Source: Chitinispirillales bacterium (GTDB lineage: Bacteria > Fibrobacterota > Chitinivibrionia > Chitinivibrionales > Chitinispirillaceae). From it: a DNA stretch of 64,000 nt. The stretch lies in assembly GCA_031254105.1 (NCBI GenBank), contig JAIRVB010000043.1, positions 1 through 64,000 of the forward strand, given 5' to 3'. Under the pieces are notes generated by a model. That model saw only the letters and a list, made by a program, of their open reading frames with translations. It made no database searches and had not been told where the DNA came from. This document shows, one piece after another, positions 42,657 through 50,488 of the stretch. The position numbers and the translations under genes are program-made. Position 1 is the stretch's first letter; each line of letters begins with the position of its first letter.

Positions 42657-43604
42657 TTATTTTCTTTCCAAATTCTGAGTTCCGAGTTCTGAAGCTCTAT
42701 TTTTTTTCCGCCATTCCGCCATCTCATAATAAAGCTTCAGATAATGTTCATGACGCCAGGACGCGATCTCGTTTTCTTCAATAAGTTCGCGTACCCTGCA
42801 TCCAGGTTCCGCATCGTGAATACAATTGTTAAAACGGCATTTTCCTGTCACCCGCTCTATCTCGGGAAAATACGACGCAACTGATTCAGGCGGTACCACA
42901 GGTACGTCAACAAAAGCGAACCCTGGCGTATCAGCCAGAAAAGAGTTTTTATCTAATGGCAAAAGTTTTATATGTGTAGTAGTATGTGTACCCCGGCCAT
43001 GTGTTCCCGATACTTCACTTGTTCTAAATTCCCTGTCAGGGAAAACAATAGAAAGAAGCGTTGATTTACCTACGCCTGAAAGTCCGGTAAAAGCGCTTGT
43101 TTTATTTTTACATATATTCAATAATTCATCAACGCCATACCTTTTAGCTGCGGATGTACGCATGGTTTTATAGCCGGTATTTTTGTAACTGTTTTCTATG
43201 ACTTCAAGCTCATTAAGTTCCCGAACACTCAAAAGGTCTGTTTTGTTGAAAACTATAATAGCGTCAATACCGTAAGCCGCGCTTGAAAAAAGAAAGCGGT
43301 CTATAGCTTCACAATCAAGCCGGGGATGTTTAAAGCTGTTGATAAATACAACTTGTGACAAGTTAGCTAAAGGAGGACGGGGCAGGAAATTCTTACGCTC
43401 CTCCACTTCACAAATCACACCTTCCATACTGTCGTGATTTAAAACCTGAACTTGCACCCGGTCACCGGTGAATATACGGGTTTTCCGTTTTTTCAGAGTG
43501 CCTTTTGTAACGCATCGCAATTCACTTTGGGGTGTTGAGACGACAAAATAATTTTTTTGTTCTTCGGTGACTCTTCCCTTTAACAATGAATTGTGTTCAA
43601 ACAT
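42657..43604 (-). CDS. rsgA: Ribosome small-subunit-dependent GTPase A
   Basis: 315 residues with the circularly permuted GTPase order: G4 VFNKTDLLS, then G1 GLSGVGKSTLL, then G3 DTPGF. An N-terminal OB fold (RIFTGDRVQVQVLNHD) precedes it, and a C-terminal zinc knuckle follows (KCRFNNCIHDAEPGC). RsgA checks 30S maturation. The last dozen residues come from a degenerate intergenic tract (CTGAGTTCCGAGTTCTGA). Nine bases separate it from the lipoprotein gene upstream, so they may be co-transcribed. Confidence 0.93.
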   Translation of the reverse strand: MFEHNSLLKGRVTEEQKNYFVVSTPQSELRCVTKGTLKKRKTRIFTGDRVQVQVLNHDSMEGVICEVEERKNFLPRPPLANLSQVVFINSFKHPRLDCEAIDRFLFSSAAYGIDAIIVFNKTDLLSVRELNELEVIENSYKNTGYKTMRTSAAKRYGVDELLNICKNKTSAFTGLSGVGKSTLLSIVFPDREFRTSEVSGTHGRGTHTTTHIKLLPLDKNSFLADTPGFAFVDVPVVPPESVASYFPEIERVTGKCRFNNCIHDAEPGCRVRELIEENEIASWRHEHYLKLYYEMAEWRKKNRASELGTQNLERK

Positions 43605-43612
43605 AATCGCGG

Positions 43613-44371
43613 CTACTGTCTCCTGGCTGCTTTTGTCCGCAGATCCATTGTAATAAGGGATGGTTCATCGGATACATTAATGTTAAATGCGGAAAAACCA
43701 GATTCCCAATACTGACCCTGCTGAAAGGTTACGGAACTTTTGACAATTACCGAGTAGTCTCCGGGCGGCAGCGGAATGGTAAGTTTACTTTCGGAATACA
43801 GTGTAAAATCAATTCTGCGGGAAGCGCCGCGGCTTATAACACTGACATCATAAACATAACTTTTAGGCGACGATATCTGAAGGATGGAGAATCTCTTCCG
43901 CTCCGCAAACGTCTTAAGGTCATCCCAGTCTGCTCCACCCGCCGGCGGCGGCGGAAACACGATGTTCCATAGAGGAGCGAAAGCTTTATCGTCAAGAGGT
44001 TTACGGGGCGGAAAATTCGCGCTGTTATCCGGTTCAATACGCCCCATGCAGCGGTCAAGACCGTCAAGAGCCGCAGAAAGGGCTGCGTTTGCTTTAGCGG
44101 CAGGTTCGCTTACCCCTTTGAGATACTTTTCCGCCTCCTCTTTCCAAACAGCGGGCGCAATCACTTTACCCTTCCGAGATTCAGGGAATTTTAAGGCGGA
44201 GGTTGCTCTGCGGGAAACCGCTGCGTAGGTTTTAATGGCTTTTATTGCATCGCCGCCGTTTTCCGCTTTGGAAGCTTCCTGCAGTTTCTTTGATGGATCA
44301 CCGCAGCTAAGGAGCACAGTACTTGCGCTTACGGCAGCAATCATAATAAAAAAAACGCGAAGATTACGCAT
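43613..44371 (-). CDS. Lipoprotein of unknown function
   Basis: 252 residues with a lipoprotein signal (FFIMIAAVSASTVLLSCGDP, lipobox Cys). The N-terminal mature part is helical and Lys/Ala-rich, resembling TPR-like lipoproteins. A Pro-rich stretch (FPPPPAGGADWDDL) separates it from a C-terminal beta-rich domain (TLYSESKLTIPLPPGDYSVI) with the look of a carboxypeptidase-regulatory-like or PEGA-type fold. No named family recognised. Cotranscribed with rsgA by position. Confidence 0.6.
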   Translation of the reverse strand: MRNLRVFFIMIAAVSASTVLLSCGDPSKKLQEASKAENGGDAIKAIKTYAAVSRRATSALKFPESRKGKVIAPAVWKEEAEKYLKGVSEPAAKANAALSAALDGLDRCMGRIEPDNSANFPPRKPLDDKAFAPLWNIVFPPPPAGGADWDDLKTFAERKRFSILQISSPKSYVYDVSVISRGASRRIDFTLYSESKLTIPLPPGDYSVIVKSSVTFQQGQYWESGFSAFNINVSDEPSLITMDLRTKAARRQ

Positions 44372-44463
44372 AAGTAAAAACTCCTCCGTTTAATGTTCCC
44401 CGCTCATCTTATCCTGTATGGACACACAACCACATATAAATATAAATCAATCCGAACGGGTAA

Positions 44464-44647
44464 ATGATTTTCTGTAATTTGTGCTACAAATCAACGTGTA
44501 ATCAATGCGGAAATAAGGAATTAAAACAGGGTTGATTTTTTTTGCCGTATAGTGTTTTCTATTCCAGCATTCCGCCATTCTATTCCTGGATTTGTTTTTT
44601 GGGTCAATTTGGAAGATGAATTTGCGGAAAAAATTTTGCAGGCTCAT
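44464..44647 (+). repeat. MITE-like intergenic element, copy 3
   Basis: 184 bp. Left end ATGATTTTCTGTAATTTGTGC; centre with AATGCGGAAATAAGGAATT and CCAGCATTCCGCCATTC; right end GTCAATTTGGAAGATGAATT then TTTGCAGGCTCAT. More divergent than copies 1 and 4. Confidence 0.6.
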
Positions 44648-44830
44648 CAAGCCTTAAAATCTCAAATATAGCGGCAGTGTCGCAATTCGAGCCTATTTTA
44701 TTTTGAAAAAAATAATCCTGTACGTATATTTATATATTAGGATATCTCTTTTTTGTGGACAGTAAATGTAGAGGACAGAGCAGGGAACCACGTTTTCTCC
44801 AAGAACGTGATAAATAAAAGAGCGTGTCAA
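44648..44830. other. Spacer between two MITE-like copies
   Basis: A+T-rich; contains the small dyad CACGTTTTCTCCAAGAACGTG (44789-44809). No gene. Possibly the promoter region for the fmdB-type gene. Confidence 0.3.
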
Positions 44831-44995
44831 TCTTTTCTGTAATTTTGCTGATCAATGCAGAAATCAGGATAAATATATCGTAGAATTTTCGCTATACTAT
44901 TAAATGCTTTCTATTTCTGCATTCTGCATTATTATCTCTGCATTTGTCTTGGGGTTCATTGAAAGATAAATTTACGGAGAAATTTTATAGGCTCC
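44831..44995 (+). repeat. MITE-like intergenic element, copy 4
   Basis: 165 bp. Left end TCTTTTCTGTAATTTTGCTG, ATCAATGCAGAAAT; centre TTTCTGCATTCTGCATTATT; right end TTGGGGTTCATTGAAAG, ATAAATTTAC, AGAAATTTTATAGGCTCC. Ends 18 bases before the fmdB-type gene, overlapping its ribosome binding region. Confidence 0.62.
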
Positions 44996-45013
44996 GATAA
45001 GAAAGGAAAACAT

Positions 45014-45250
45014 ATGCCTATTTACGAATACAAATGTGATAAATGCGGTAATCTTTTTGAGGAATTAGTCACAGGAGACCGCGATAAAAAGATACCATGC
45101 CCATCCTGTAATTCTCCCGAAACACAAAAACGCATATCCGCTATCGGCGGTATTTCGGTAAAGGGAGGCGGGATGCCATCGTGCGCGAGTGGTGGGGGGT
45201 GCGGCGGAATGTCATCTTGCGCAAGCGGGGGCTGCCCTCACGCGATGTAA
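45014..45250 (+). CDS. FmdB-family zinc-ribbon protein
   Basis: 78 residues. PIYEYKCDKCGNLFEELVTG and KKIPCPSCNSPETQKRIS give the CxxC...CxxC zinc ribbon of FmdB-type putative regulators. The C-terminal half is Gly/Ser/Cys-rich (GGCGGMSSCASGG, then CPHAM), as often seen in anaerobes. AAAGGAAAACAT precedes the ATG. Function unknown in all members. Confidence 0.88.
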   Translation: MPIYEYKCDKCGNLFEELVTGDRDKKIPCPSCNSPETQKRISAIGGISVKGGGMPSCASGGGCGGMSSCASGGCPHAM

Positions 45251-45327
45251 CTTATGATCGGTGATATGCGGAAGCGGGCAGGGAGGACACCCAGATTCCC
45301 CCTCACATCTTGACTGGATGATATTCC

Positions 45328-45384
45328 GGCGGGCAGCGCCCGCCATTATAATAATTTTCGTACGGGCAGCCCTTGCGGCTGCCC
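45328..45384. repeat. Two tandem GGGC-type hairpins
   Basis: GGCGGGC-AGC-GCCCGCC (45328-45344) and GGGCAGCC-CTTGC-GGCTGCCC (45364-45384). Both have perfect arms but different sequences. They lie between the zinc-ribbon gene and the aminotransferase gene and probably act as a terminator for the former. Confidence 0.55.
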
Positions 45385-45426
45385 TCTTCTACTATAAGAT
45401 TTACAATAGAAAGGATTTTTTACAAC

Positions 45427-46626
45427 ATGCTCTCATTCTCTTCAAGCGCTCTGGGCATGCGTTCTTCCGAAATTCGCAGGCTGCTGAAAATCGCCGCTGA
45501 CCCGTCAATTATCTCTTTTGCGGGAGGGACTCCGGCATCTTCGCTTTTGCCGGCTGATATTACTGATGAAATTTATAACGGCTTATCAGATCAGACCAAA
45601 CGGGCCGCCATGCAATACGGGCCTACCGACGGCTATCCGCCCCTCGTTGCCGAAATCAAAAAATACATGGAGTCAAAAGGTATCAATTTTGACAATCAAG
45701 ACCTGATTGTCACAGCGGGAGGCCAGCAGGCGATAAATTTAGTGGCAAAGGTATTTTTGGATCCCGGTGATGTAGCCGTTACTGAATCCCCAAGCTTCAT
45801 AGGCGCTTTAGCCGCGTTTAAGTCCTATGGGGCCGATACTGTCGGCGTCCCGATGGATAATGAGGGAATTATCATTTCGCAATTGCTTGACACCCTTGAC
45901 AAAACCGGTAAAAAGGCAAAGATTCTCTATCTTACTCCATATTTCCATAATCCCGCGGGAATCACCTACAGCGTAAACCGTAAGCGGCAGCTTATGGACG
46001 CGCTTAAAGGAAGAGACATCTGCGTACTTGAGGATGATCCTTACGGTGAACTCTATTTTGACAGCAACGATAAGAAGTTGACGGTTCCGTTAAAAGCGGC
46101 GAAAGATCAACCGGTACAGATCTGTTACGCAGGATCATTTGCTAAAATATTTAGTCCCGGTATGCGTCTTGGATGGCTTATCGCCACCTCTGAGATCGCT
46201 GATAAATGCCAGCTCGCAAAGCAGTCCATAGATGCTTGTTCTTCATCGTTTACTCAGGTGCTTGCGGCTCAGTTTCTGTCTCAAAACAAGCTGCCCGCTT
46301 ATCTTGAAACACTTCGTGCCGCCTACGCAAGGCGCGCGGGAATTATGTTGGACAGCTTGAAAAAGTATATGCCTGAAGGGGTAAGCTGGACTACTCCCAA
46401 GGGTGGGTTTTACATTTGGGTAACGCTGCCGCAAAACATGGATTCAACTGTCGTTTTCAATGAAGCGTTCGCGAATGGAGCGGCATTCGTAATCGGCAGC
46501 GCCTTTGATCCCGCGGGAATAAAAAACGATTGTCTGCGCCTGGCTTTTTCAAGCACGCCCGAAGATAAAATAGAACAGGGGATTAGGATAATCGCTGAAG
46601 CGGTGAGAAAAACAATGCGGAAATAG
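45427..46626 (+). CDS. PLP-dependent aminotransferase, class I (2-aminoadipate/aromatic type)
   Basis: 399 residues from ATG 45427 (AGAAAGGA upstream). It begins LSFSSSALGMRSSEIRRLLK and SIISFAGGTPASSLLP. The cofactor site includes TAGGQQAINLVAKVFLDPGD, and the Schiff-base Lys lies in YAGSFAKIFSPGMRLGW. The family (LysN/MocR-like aminotransferases) transfers amino groups of 2-aminoadipate, branched-chain or aromatic acids; the exact acceptor cannot be deduced. Monocistronic. Confidence 0.88.
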   Translation: MLSFSSSALGMRSSEIRRLLKIAADPSIISFAGGTPASSLLPADITDEIYNGLSDQTKRAAMQYGPTDGYPPLVAEIKKYMESKGINFDNQDLIVTAGGQQAINLVAKVFLDPGDVAVTESPSFIGALAAFKSYGADTVGVPMDNEGIIISQLLDTLDKTGKKAKILYLTPYFHNPAGITYSVNRKRQLMDALKGRDICVLEDDPYGELYFDSNDKKLTVPLKAAKDQPVQICYAGSFAKIFSPGMRLGWLIATSEIADKCQLAKQSIDACSSSFTQVLAAQFLSQNKLPAYLETLRAAYARRAGIMLDSLKKYMPEGVSWTTPKGGFYIWVTLPQNMDSTVVFNEAFANGAAFVIGSAFDPAGIKNDCLRLAFSSTPEDKIEQGIRIIAEAVRKTMRK

Positions 46627-46667
46627 CCTATTACATAAAAACGGCAATCTGCCACCCTCGCGTATCT
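46627..46667. other. Start of a 400-base spacer
   Basis: Unremarkable 41 bases before the hairpin at 46668. From 46695 to 47027 there is A+T-rich DNA with a right-end fragment of the MITE-like element at 46915-46950 (TTAAATTTACAGAGAAATTT then TACAGGCTTG) and no gene. Confidence 0.35.
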
Positions 46668-46694
46668 ATACGGGCGCCCCCGCGGCGCCCGTAT
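46668..46694. repeat. Perfect GGGC-type hairpin after the aminotransferase gene
   Basis: ATACGGGCGCC-CCCGC-GGCGCCCGTAT, 11-bp perfect arms with a five-base loop, 42 bases past the stop codon. Likely terminator and member of the variable-arm family. Confidence 0.6.
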
Positions 46695-47027
46695 GTCACT
46701 TACCCTCATATCTACACACATGGATAAGTGATAGGCAGCGTCAATATTTTTGCAATTGATACCTTGATTTGGATAAATAATCAATAAACCAAATTTCAAC
46801 TACGCTAAGTAAATGGATATTTTTTATAGTTCATTAATTACCAATGTGTTATTCTAACGGTGTTCATTACAAGTAATACTTTTCATTTTTCAAAAAAAAT
46901 CTTCTAACAGACAATTGGGGTTAAATTTACAGAGAAATTTTACAGGCTTGGTATGGAATTTCAGGCAAAAAAATTAGAGAAAAAATAGTTTTACAAAATT
47001 ATTAGAATTGCCAAAAATTCTAAAAAA

Positions 47028-48332
47028 TTACTTAGTATTATCTGCGTTATTAGGTGAGCTGGCTTTAGTTTGCGAGTCGCCAGACACAGTTATGGCAGTA
47101 CGCCGGCTGAAAGCATAAAAAATCGCGGCCAGCGCAACTCCGCAGATAACAGCAACCGTTAAGTTGACAAGAATCGTGAGGATAAAAGTAACACCCAGCA
47201 CAGCCATGTCTCTGCCCGGTTTTGTAAGCATAGCCGCAAACTTGCGCCAATCGTTCATGCCGTAAGCAACCATCACAAGTACAGAGGCCAAAGCTGCCAA
47301 AGGGATGAGTTTGATCCACTGTCCCAAACACAGCATAACAAGAAGCATCACAGCGGCATGTACTAACGCTGCAACCGGAGAGCGCGCTCCATTGCGTATA
47401 CTGGCTGCGGTTCTGGCGACAGCGCCTGTAGCCGCAATTCCCCCAAACATGGGAGAGAGTATATTCGCCGCTCCAAAAGCCACAAGTTCCATATCGGAAC
47501 GATGCTTCGTTCCGGTCATCCCATCAGCGACAGCAGCCGAGAGCAGCCCCTCTATCGCACAAAGCATTGCGATTGAAACTGCGGGAAAGATCAGCTGCCG
47601 GATAAAGGCATACTCAAAATTCGGCATCACCGGAACAGGAAACGCAGAAGGAATATCACCGAAACGGCTGCCGATAGTTTCAACATTCATACCAAAAAAT
47701 GATACCGCTGCCGCAGAAATCAGAATCGCCACAAGAGCTCCGGGGATTTTGCGGTTCACCTTCGGCCATAAAATCATAATAACTAAACACAGGCCGCTCA
47801 AAGCTGCCGCTTGCCAGTTCAGGTGCGGAATGCCCTTTATGTACGCCGTCCATTTTCCGATAAAATCAGCAGGTATACTTTGAATCGAAAGTCCCAGAAA
47901 ATCACTTATCTGAAGGGAGAAAATGATGACAGCAACACCGCTCGTGAAACCTGCCATCACGGGATAAGGTATGAATCTGATTACAGACCCCACCCCGCTC
48001 AATCCCATAATAAGTAGAATAATTCCTGCCATAAGCGTAGCAGTGGCAAGCCCGTCGGCCCCATGGCGCTGCATAACAGAAAAAAGGATTACTGCAAACG
48101 CGCCCGTAGGTCCTGTTATCTGAAATCTGCCGCCGCCCAAAACAGCAATGAGAAAACTTGATATAAAAGCTGCGATAAGACCTTTTTCAGGACTAACCCC
48201 CGTAGCTATGGCAAAACCGATGCATAAAGGTACTGCTATAATCCCTACGATAAACCCTGCGGAAATATCAGAAAACAACTGTTTGCGGCCGTAACCTTCC
48301 AAACTGTCTATTATCATTGGACGAAATATCAT
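47028..48332 (-). CDS. SulP/SLC26-type anion transporter lacking STAS domain
   Basis: 434 residues with 11-14 membrane helices. N-terminal FSDISAGFIVGIIAVPLCIG with FAIATGVSPEKGLIAAFISS and GGGRFQITGPTGAFAVIL are the SulP family signatures. The protein ends shortly after the last helix (FYAFSRRTAITVSGDSQTK), so the C-terminal STAS domain found in most SulP transporters is absent. Likely a bicarbonate or sulfate transporter; the anion is undetermined. Confidence 0.9.
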   Translation of the reverse strand: MIFRPMIIDSLEGYGRKQLFSDISAGFIVGIIAVPLCIGFAIATGVSPEKGLIAAFISSFLIAVLGGGRFQITGPTGAFAVILFSVMQRHGADGLATATLMAGIILLIMGLSGVGSVIRFIPYPVMAGFTSGVAVIIFSLQISDFLGLSIQSIPADFIGKWTAYIKGIPHLNWQAAALSGLCLVIMILWPKVNRKIPGALVAILISAAAVSFFGMNVETIGSRFGDIPSAFPVPVMPNFEYAFIRQLIFPAVSIAMLCAIEGLLSAAVADGMTGTKHRSDMELVAFGAANILSPMFGGIAATGAVARTAASIRNGARSPVAALVHAAVMLLVMLCLGQWIKLIPLAALASVLVMVAYGMNDWRKFAAMLTKPGRDMAVLGVTFILTILVNLTVAVICGVALAAIFYAFSRRTAITVSGDSQTKASSPNNADNTK

Positions 48333-48384
48333 GCTTGCCTTTCAAAAAGTGATGCTAAAATACTTTTTTACCGGGCGGAAAACA

Positions 48385-48416
48385 AAGCAGGGGCGCGATT
48401 AATCGCGCCCCTGCTT
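48385..48416. repeat. Perfect 32-bp palindrome upstream of the SulP gene
   Basis: The 16-base half-site AAGCAGGGGCGCGATT is followed immediately by its exact complement, with no loop. It is G+C-rich in the arms and A+T at the centre (GATTAATC). Member of the GGGC family. A second one (GGGCGAAC-N6-GTTCGCC, 48480-48500) lies 14 bases past the flagellin stop and may terminate that transcript. Confidence 0.6.
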
Positions 48417-48514
48417 GCGGCCGCCAGAAAGCAGCCTGTTTTTCGTATGTCTGATTGCACTATATACCTAATATGTGTACGGGCGAACCTGCGTGTTCGC
48501 CTTTTCTTCTACAA

Positions 48515-49327
48515 TTATCTCATAAGCTGTGAAACGGACAACAGATTCAGGTTGCCTTGAGCGATCATCGCCAGAGAAGCCTGCTGCAGGATGGCGTTCG
48601 TTGCGGATTCCATGATCTCCTTAGCCATGTCGGCATCTCTGATTCGGGACTGCGCGCTCTGCAAGTTTTCAGTGGTTGCGCCGATGTTACTTGCAGCATA
48701 CTCAAGACTGTTCTGAGTAGCTCCAATAGAACTTCTCTGATCCGAAACAATCTGCACAGCGCTGTCTATTGCATCTATCGCCGCGGAAGCGCTCACCTGC
48801 GTGGAGAGATCTACCCTGTCTACGCCAAGAGCCTCGCTACGCATGTCGCTTATTGATACGGAATGGGTCTGGCCGCTGTTGGCGCCCGTTTGAGTTGTGA
48901 TCTCCACGGCGCTTCCATCAAGAAGTTTTTCGTTGTTAAACTCTGTCGTATTACCGATACGGTCGATTTCAGACTGAAGCTGCTTAATTTCAGACTGAAT
49001 TCCAACACGGTCAGAATCGGTATAGGTACCGTTAGCGGCCTGGACAGAAAGTTCGCGCATTCTATTCAGTTTATCCTGCGTCTGCGAGAGACCGCTTTCC
49101 GCTGTTTGTATCTTGGAAACTGAATCCTGCGTATTGCGCGAAGCCTGTAAGAGGCCGCGAATCTGCCCTGCCATCTTCTCGGATATGGCCAAGTTTGCCG
49201 CATCGTCCGCAGCGCGGTTTATACGGGATCCACTGGAGAGTTTCTCCTTAGATTTGATTTCCTCAGCCTGATTGATACCAAACTGTTTGTGGGCGTTAAT
49301 GGCAGGCAGATTGTTGTTGATTATCAT
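48515..49327 (-). CDS. Flagellin
   Basis: 270 residues consisting of the D0 and D1 domains only. N-terminal INNNLPAINAHKQFGINQAE, LSSGSRINRAADDAANLAIS and the C-terminal SRIRDADMAKEIMESATNAI and LQQASLAMIAQGNLNLLSVS match FliC/FlaB-type flagellins; the variable central domain is short, so filaments would be smooth. The ATG has GGGGGAAAG just upstream. Exported by the flagellar type III system. No other flagellar genes are nearby. Confidence 0.95.
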   Translation of the reverse strand: MIINNNLPAINAHKQFGINQAEEIKSKEKLSSGSRINRAADDAANLAISEKMAGQIRGLLQASRNTQDSVSKIQTAESGLSQTQDKLNRMRELSVQAANGTYTDSDRVGIQSEIKQLQSEIDRIGNTTEFNNEKLLDGSAVEITTQTGANSGQTHSVSISDMRSEALGVDRVDLSTQVSASAAIDAIDSAVQIVSDQRSSIGATQNSLEYAASNIGATTENLQSAQSRIRDADMAKEIMESATNAILQQASLAMIAQGNLNLLSVSQLMR

Positions 49328-49385
49328 AACTTTCCCCCAAGAGCGGTTATTTTCACCACAACCCTATTCCATACTATATATGATA

Positions 49386-49414
49386 ATTATATCATAATTC
49401 GCTTAGTATTTCAA
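49386..49414 (-). promoter_or_regulatory. Near-consensus sigma-70 promoter for flagellin
   Basis: Minus-strand TTGAAA (49409-49414), exactly 17 bases, then TATAAT (49386-49391), about 60 bases upstream of the flagellin ATG. A sigma-28-like TAAA-N15-GCGAATTA overlaps it but matches the consensus poorly (5 of 8 in the -10). Flagellin under a strong housekeeping-type promoter would be unusual. Confidence 0.6.
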
Positions 49415-49471
49415 GCTTTTACCGGACTAATTTCACCGTGCGTGGATGAATGGCGTACACAAAATGGGACA

Positions 49472-49490
49472 AACATCAGTAACTGATGTT
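49472..49490. promoter_or_regulatory. 19-bp dyad between flagellin and the next gene
   Basis: AACATCAGT-A-ACTGATGTT, perfect 9-bp arms. It lies upstream of the flagellin promoter and 25 bases past the end of the minus-strand gene 49515-50324, so it could be an operator for the former or a weak terminator for the latter. Confidence 0.4.
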
Positions 49491-49514
49491 AAACTTCAGT
49501 GAGTAAAAATCGGA

Positions 49515-50324
49515 TCATCTCGCATAATCAACAGACACCCCCTTAGACCACCCAAGCAGCGGATGATTAACCACCGCTCCGGCCCCGCTAACCACTCCTT
49601 TATTTATCATCAACCCAAAACCTATAGTCGTGGGATTTGACCCAAGAGAGGCGCCGAGGCTGACGTTTTGACTTATGCGGTATTCCTGCGCCAAGATAAA
49701 TCTCACAGGTTTTGCGTCGGCAGGGGTTATCTTCACAACCGCTCCCTGAGAGCCGTATCTGTTTCTTACAGTGCAGATGCGCCCTGAAAAAGTTAACGGC
49801 AAATCAACATCGCTTGAGCCGCTGTTTAAAACTGTTAACCCTTCGGCGCTGACGCCCGCGCTTACTCTGCGGGAGTGGGTATGAACCGTTGCTCCAAACG
49901 CGCTCATTGTGCGGATATCCGAACCGCTGCCTTTCAGCCCTATGCGGTGGGAGCGCGACTCCGCACTGAATGACAGAAACCGGTAGGAAGTTCCTGTTGA
50001 AAAAACGGCCGTTTGCTCATAATAAATCCCCATCGCGTCAAGCTGCATTAATGACGCTTTGTAAACCACATTTCTAAAGATTGTCCATCCTCCGGCAGCA
50101 TACTGCGAAACCCCTCCCGCACCACTCGCGCCGTGGTAACTGATTGCGCTAAAAGCCGCTCCCCAGGTTAAAGTATCGCGGTAGAAGGCCGCGGGTGTCC
50201 ATGGCTCGCGCCCTGAAATCCCATGAGTTTCTATAAGCGCCCCCTGAGACGCCATGGAGGATCCAATAGGAAACGGATCCCGCAACCCCCCTTCGGCAAA
50301 TAAAATTAAAATGAACACCATCAT
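49515..50324 (-). CDS. Exported protein of unknown function, outer-membrane-like
   Basis: 269 residues from ATG 50324 (AGGTG upstream), starting with a hydrophobic leader (MMVFILILFAEGG). The frame is open for another 58 codons upstream, but that part is translated intergenic repeat (GGGCGCCCCTCGCGGGCGCC at 50338) and overlaps the previous gene. The mature part is rich in Gly, Ser and alternating hydrophobic residues (SQYAAGGWTIFRNVVYKASL, SLGASLGSNPTTIGFGLMIN), like a PorV- or OmpA-type beta-barrel in Fibrobacterota and Bacteroidetes. Probably co-expressed with the LTD protein upstream. Confidence 0.55.
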   Translation of the reverse strand: MMVFILILFAEGGLRDPFPIGSSMASQGALIETHGISGREPWTPAAFYRDTLTWGAAFSAISYHGASGAGGVSQYAAGGWTIFRNVVYKASLMQLDAMGIYYEQTAVFSTGTSYRFLSFSAESRSHRIGLKGSGSDIRTMSAFGATVHTHSRRVSAGVSAEGLTVLNSGSSDVDLPLTFSGRICTVRNRYGSQGAVVKITPADAKPVRFILAQEYRISQNVSLGASLGSNPTTIGFGLMINKGVVSGAGAVVNHPLLGWSKGVSVDYAR

Positions 50325-50488
50325 CACACCTACCCGTAAGGGCGCCCCTCGCGGGCGCCCCGCATTATGTATGTGCGAACTAAATACGCGAGGCAACCAA
50401 TGATCATTCCCTGTATGTCCCGCATTCGACGGTGAACCTTCCGAATTTCGCATCCCGAATTCCGAATGTTCTCTCCCGCCCAATCTCC

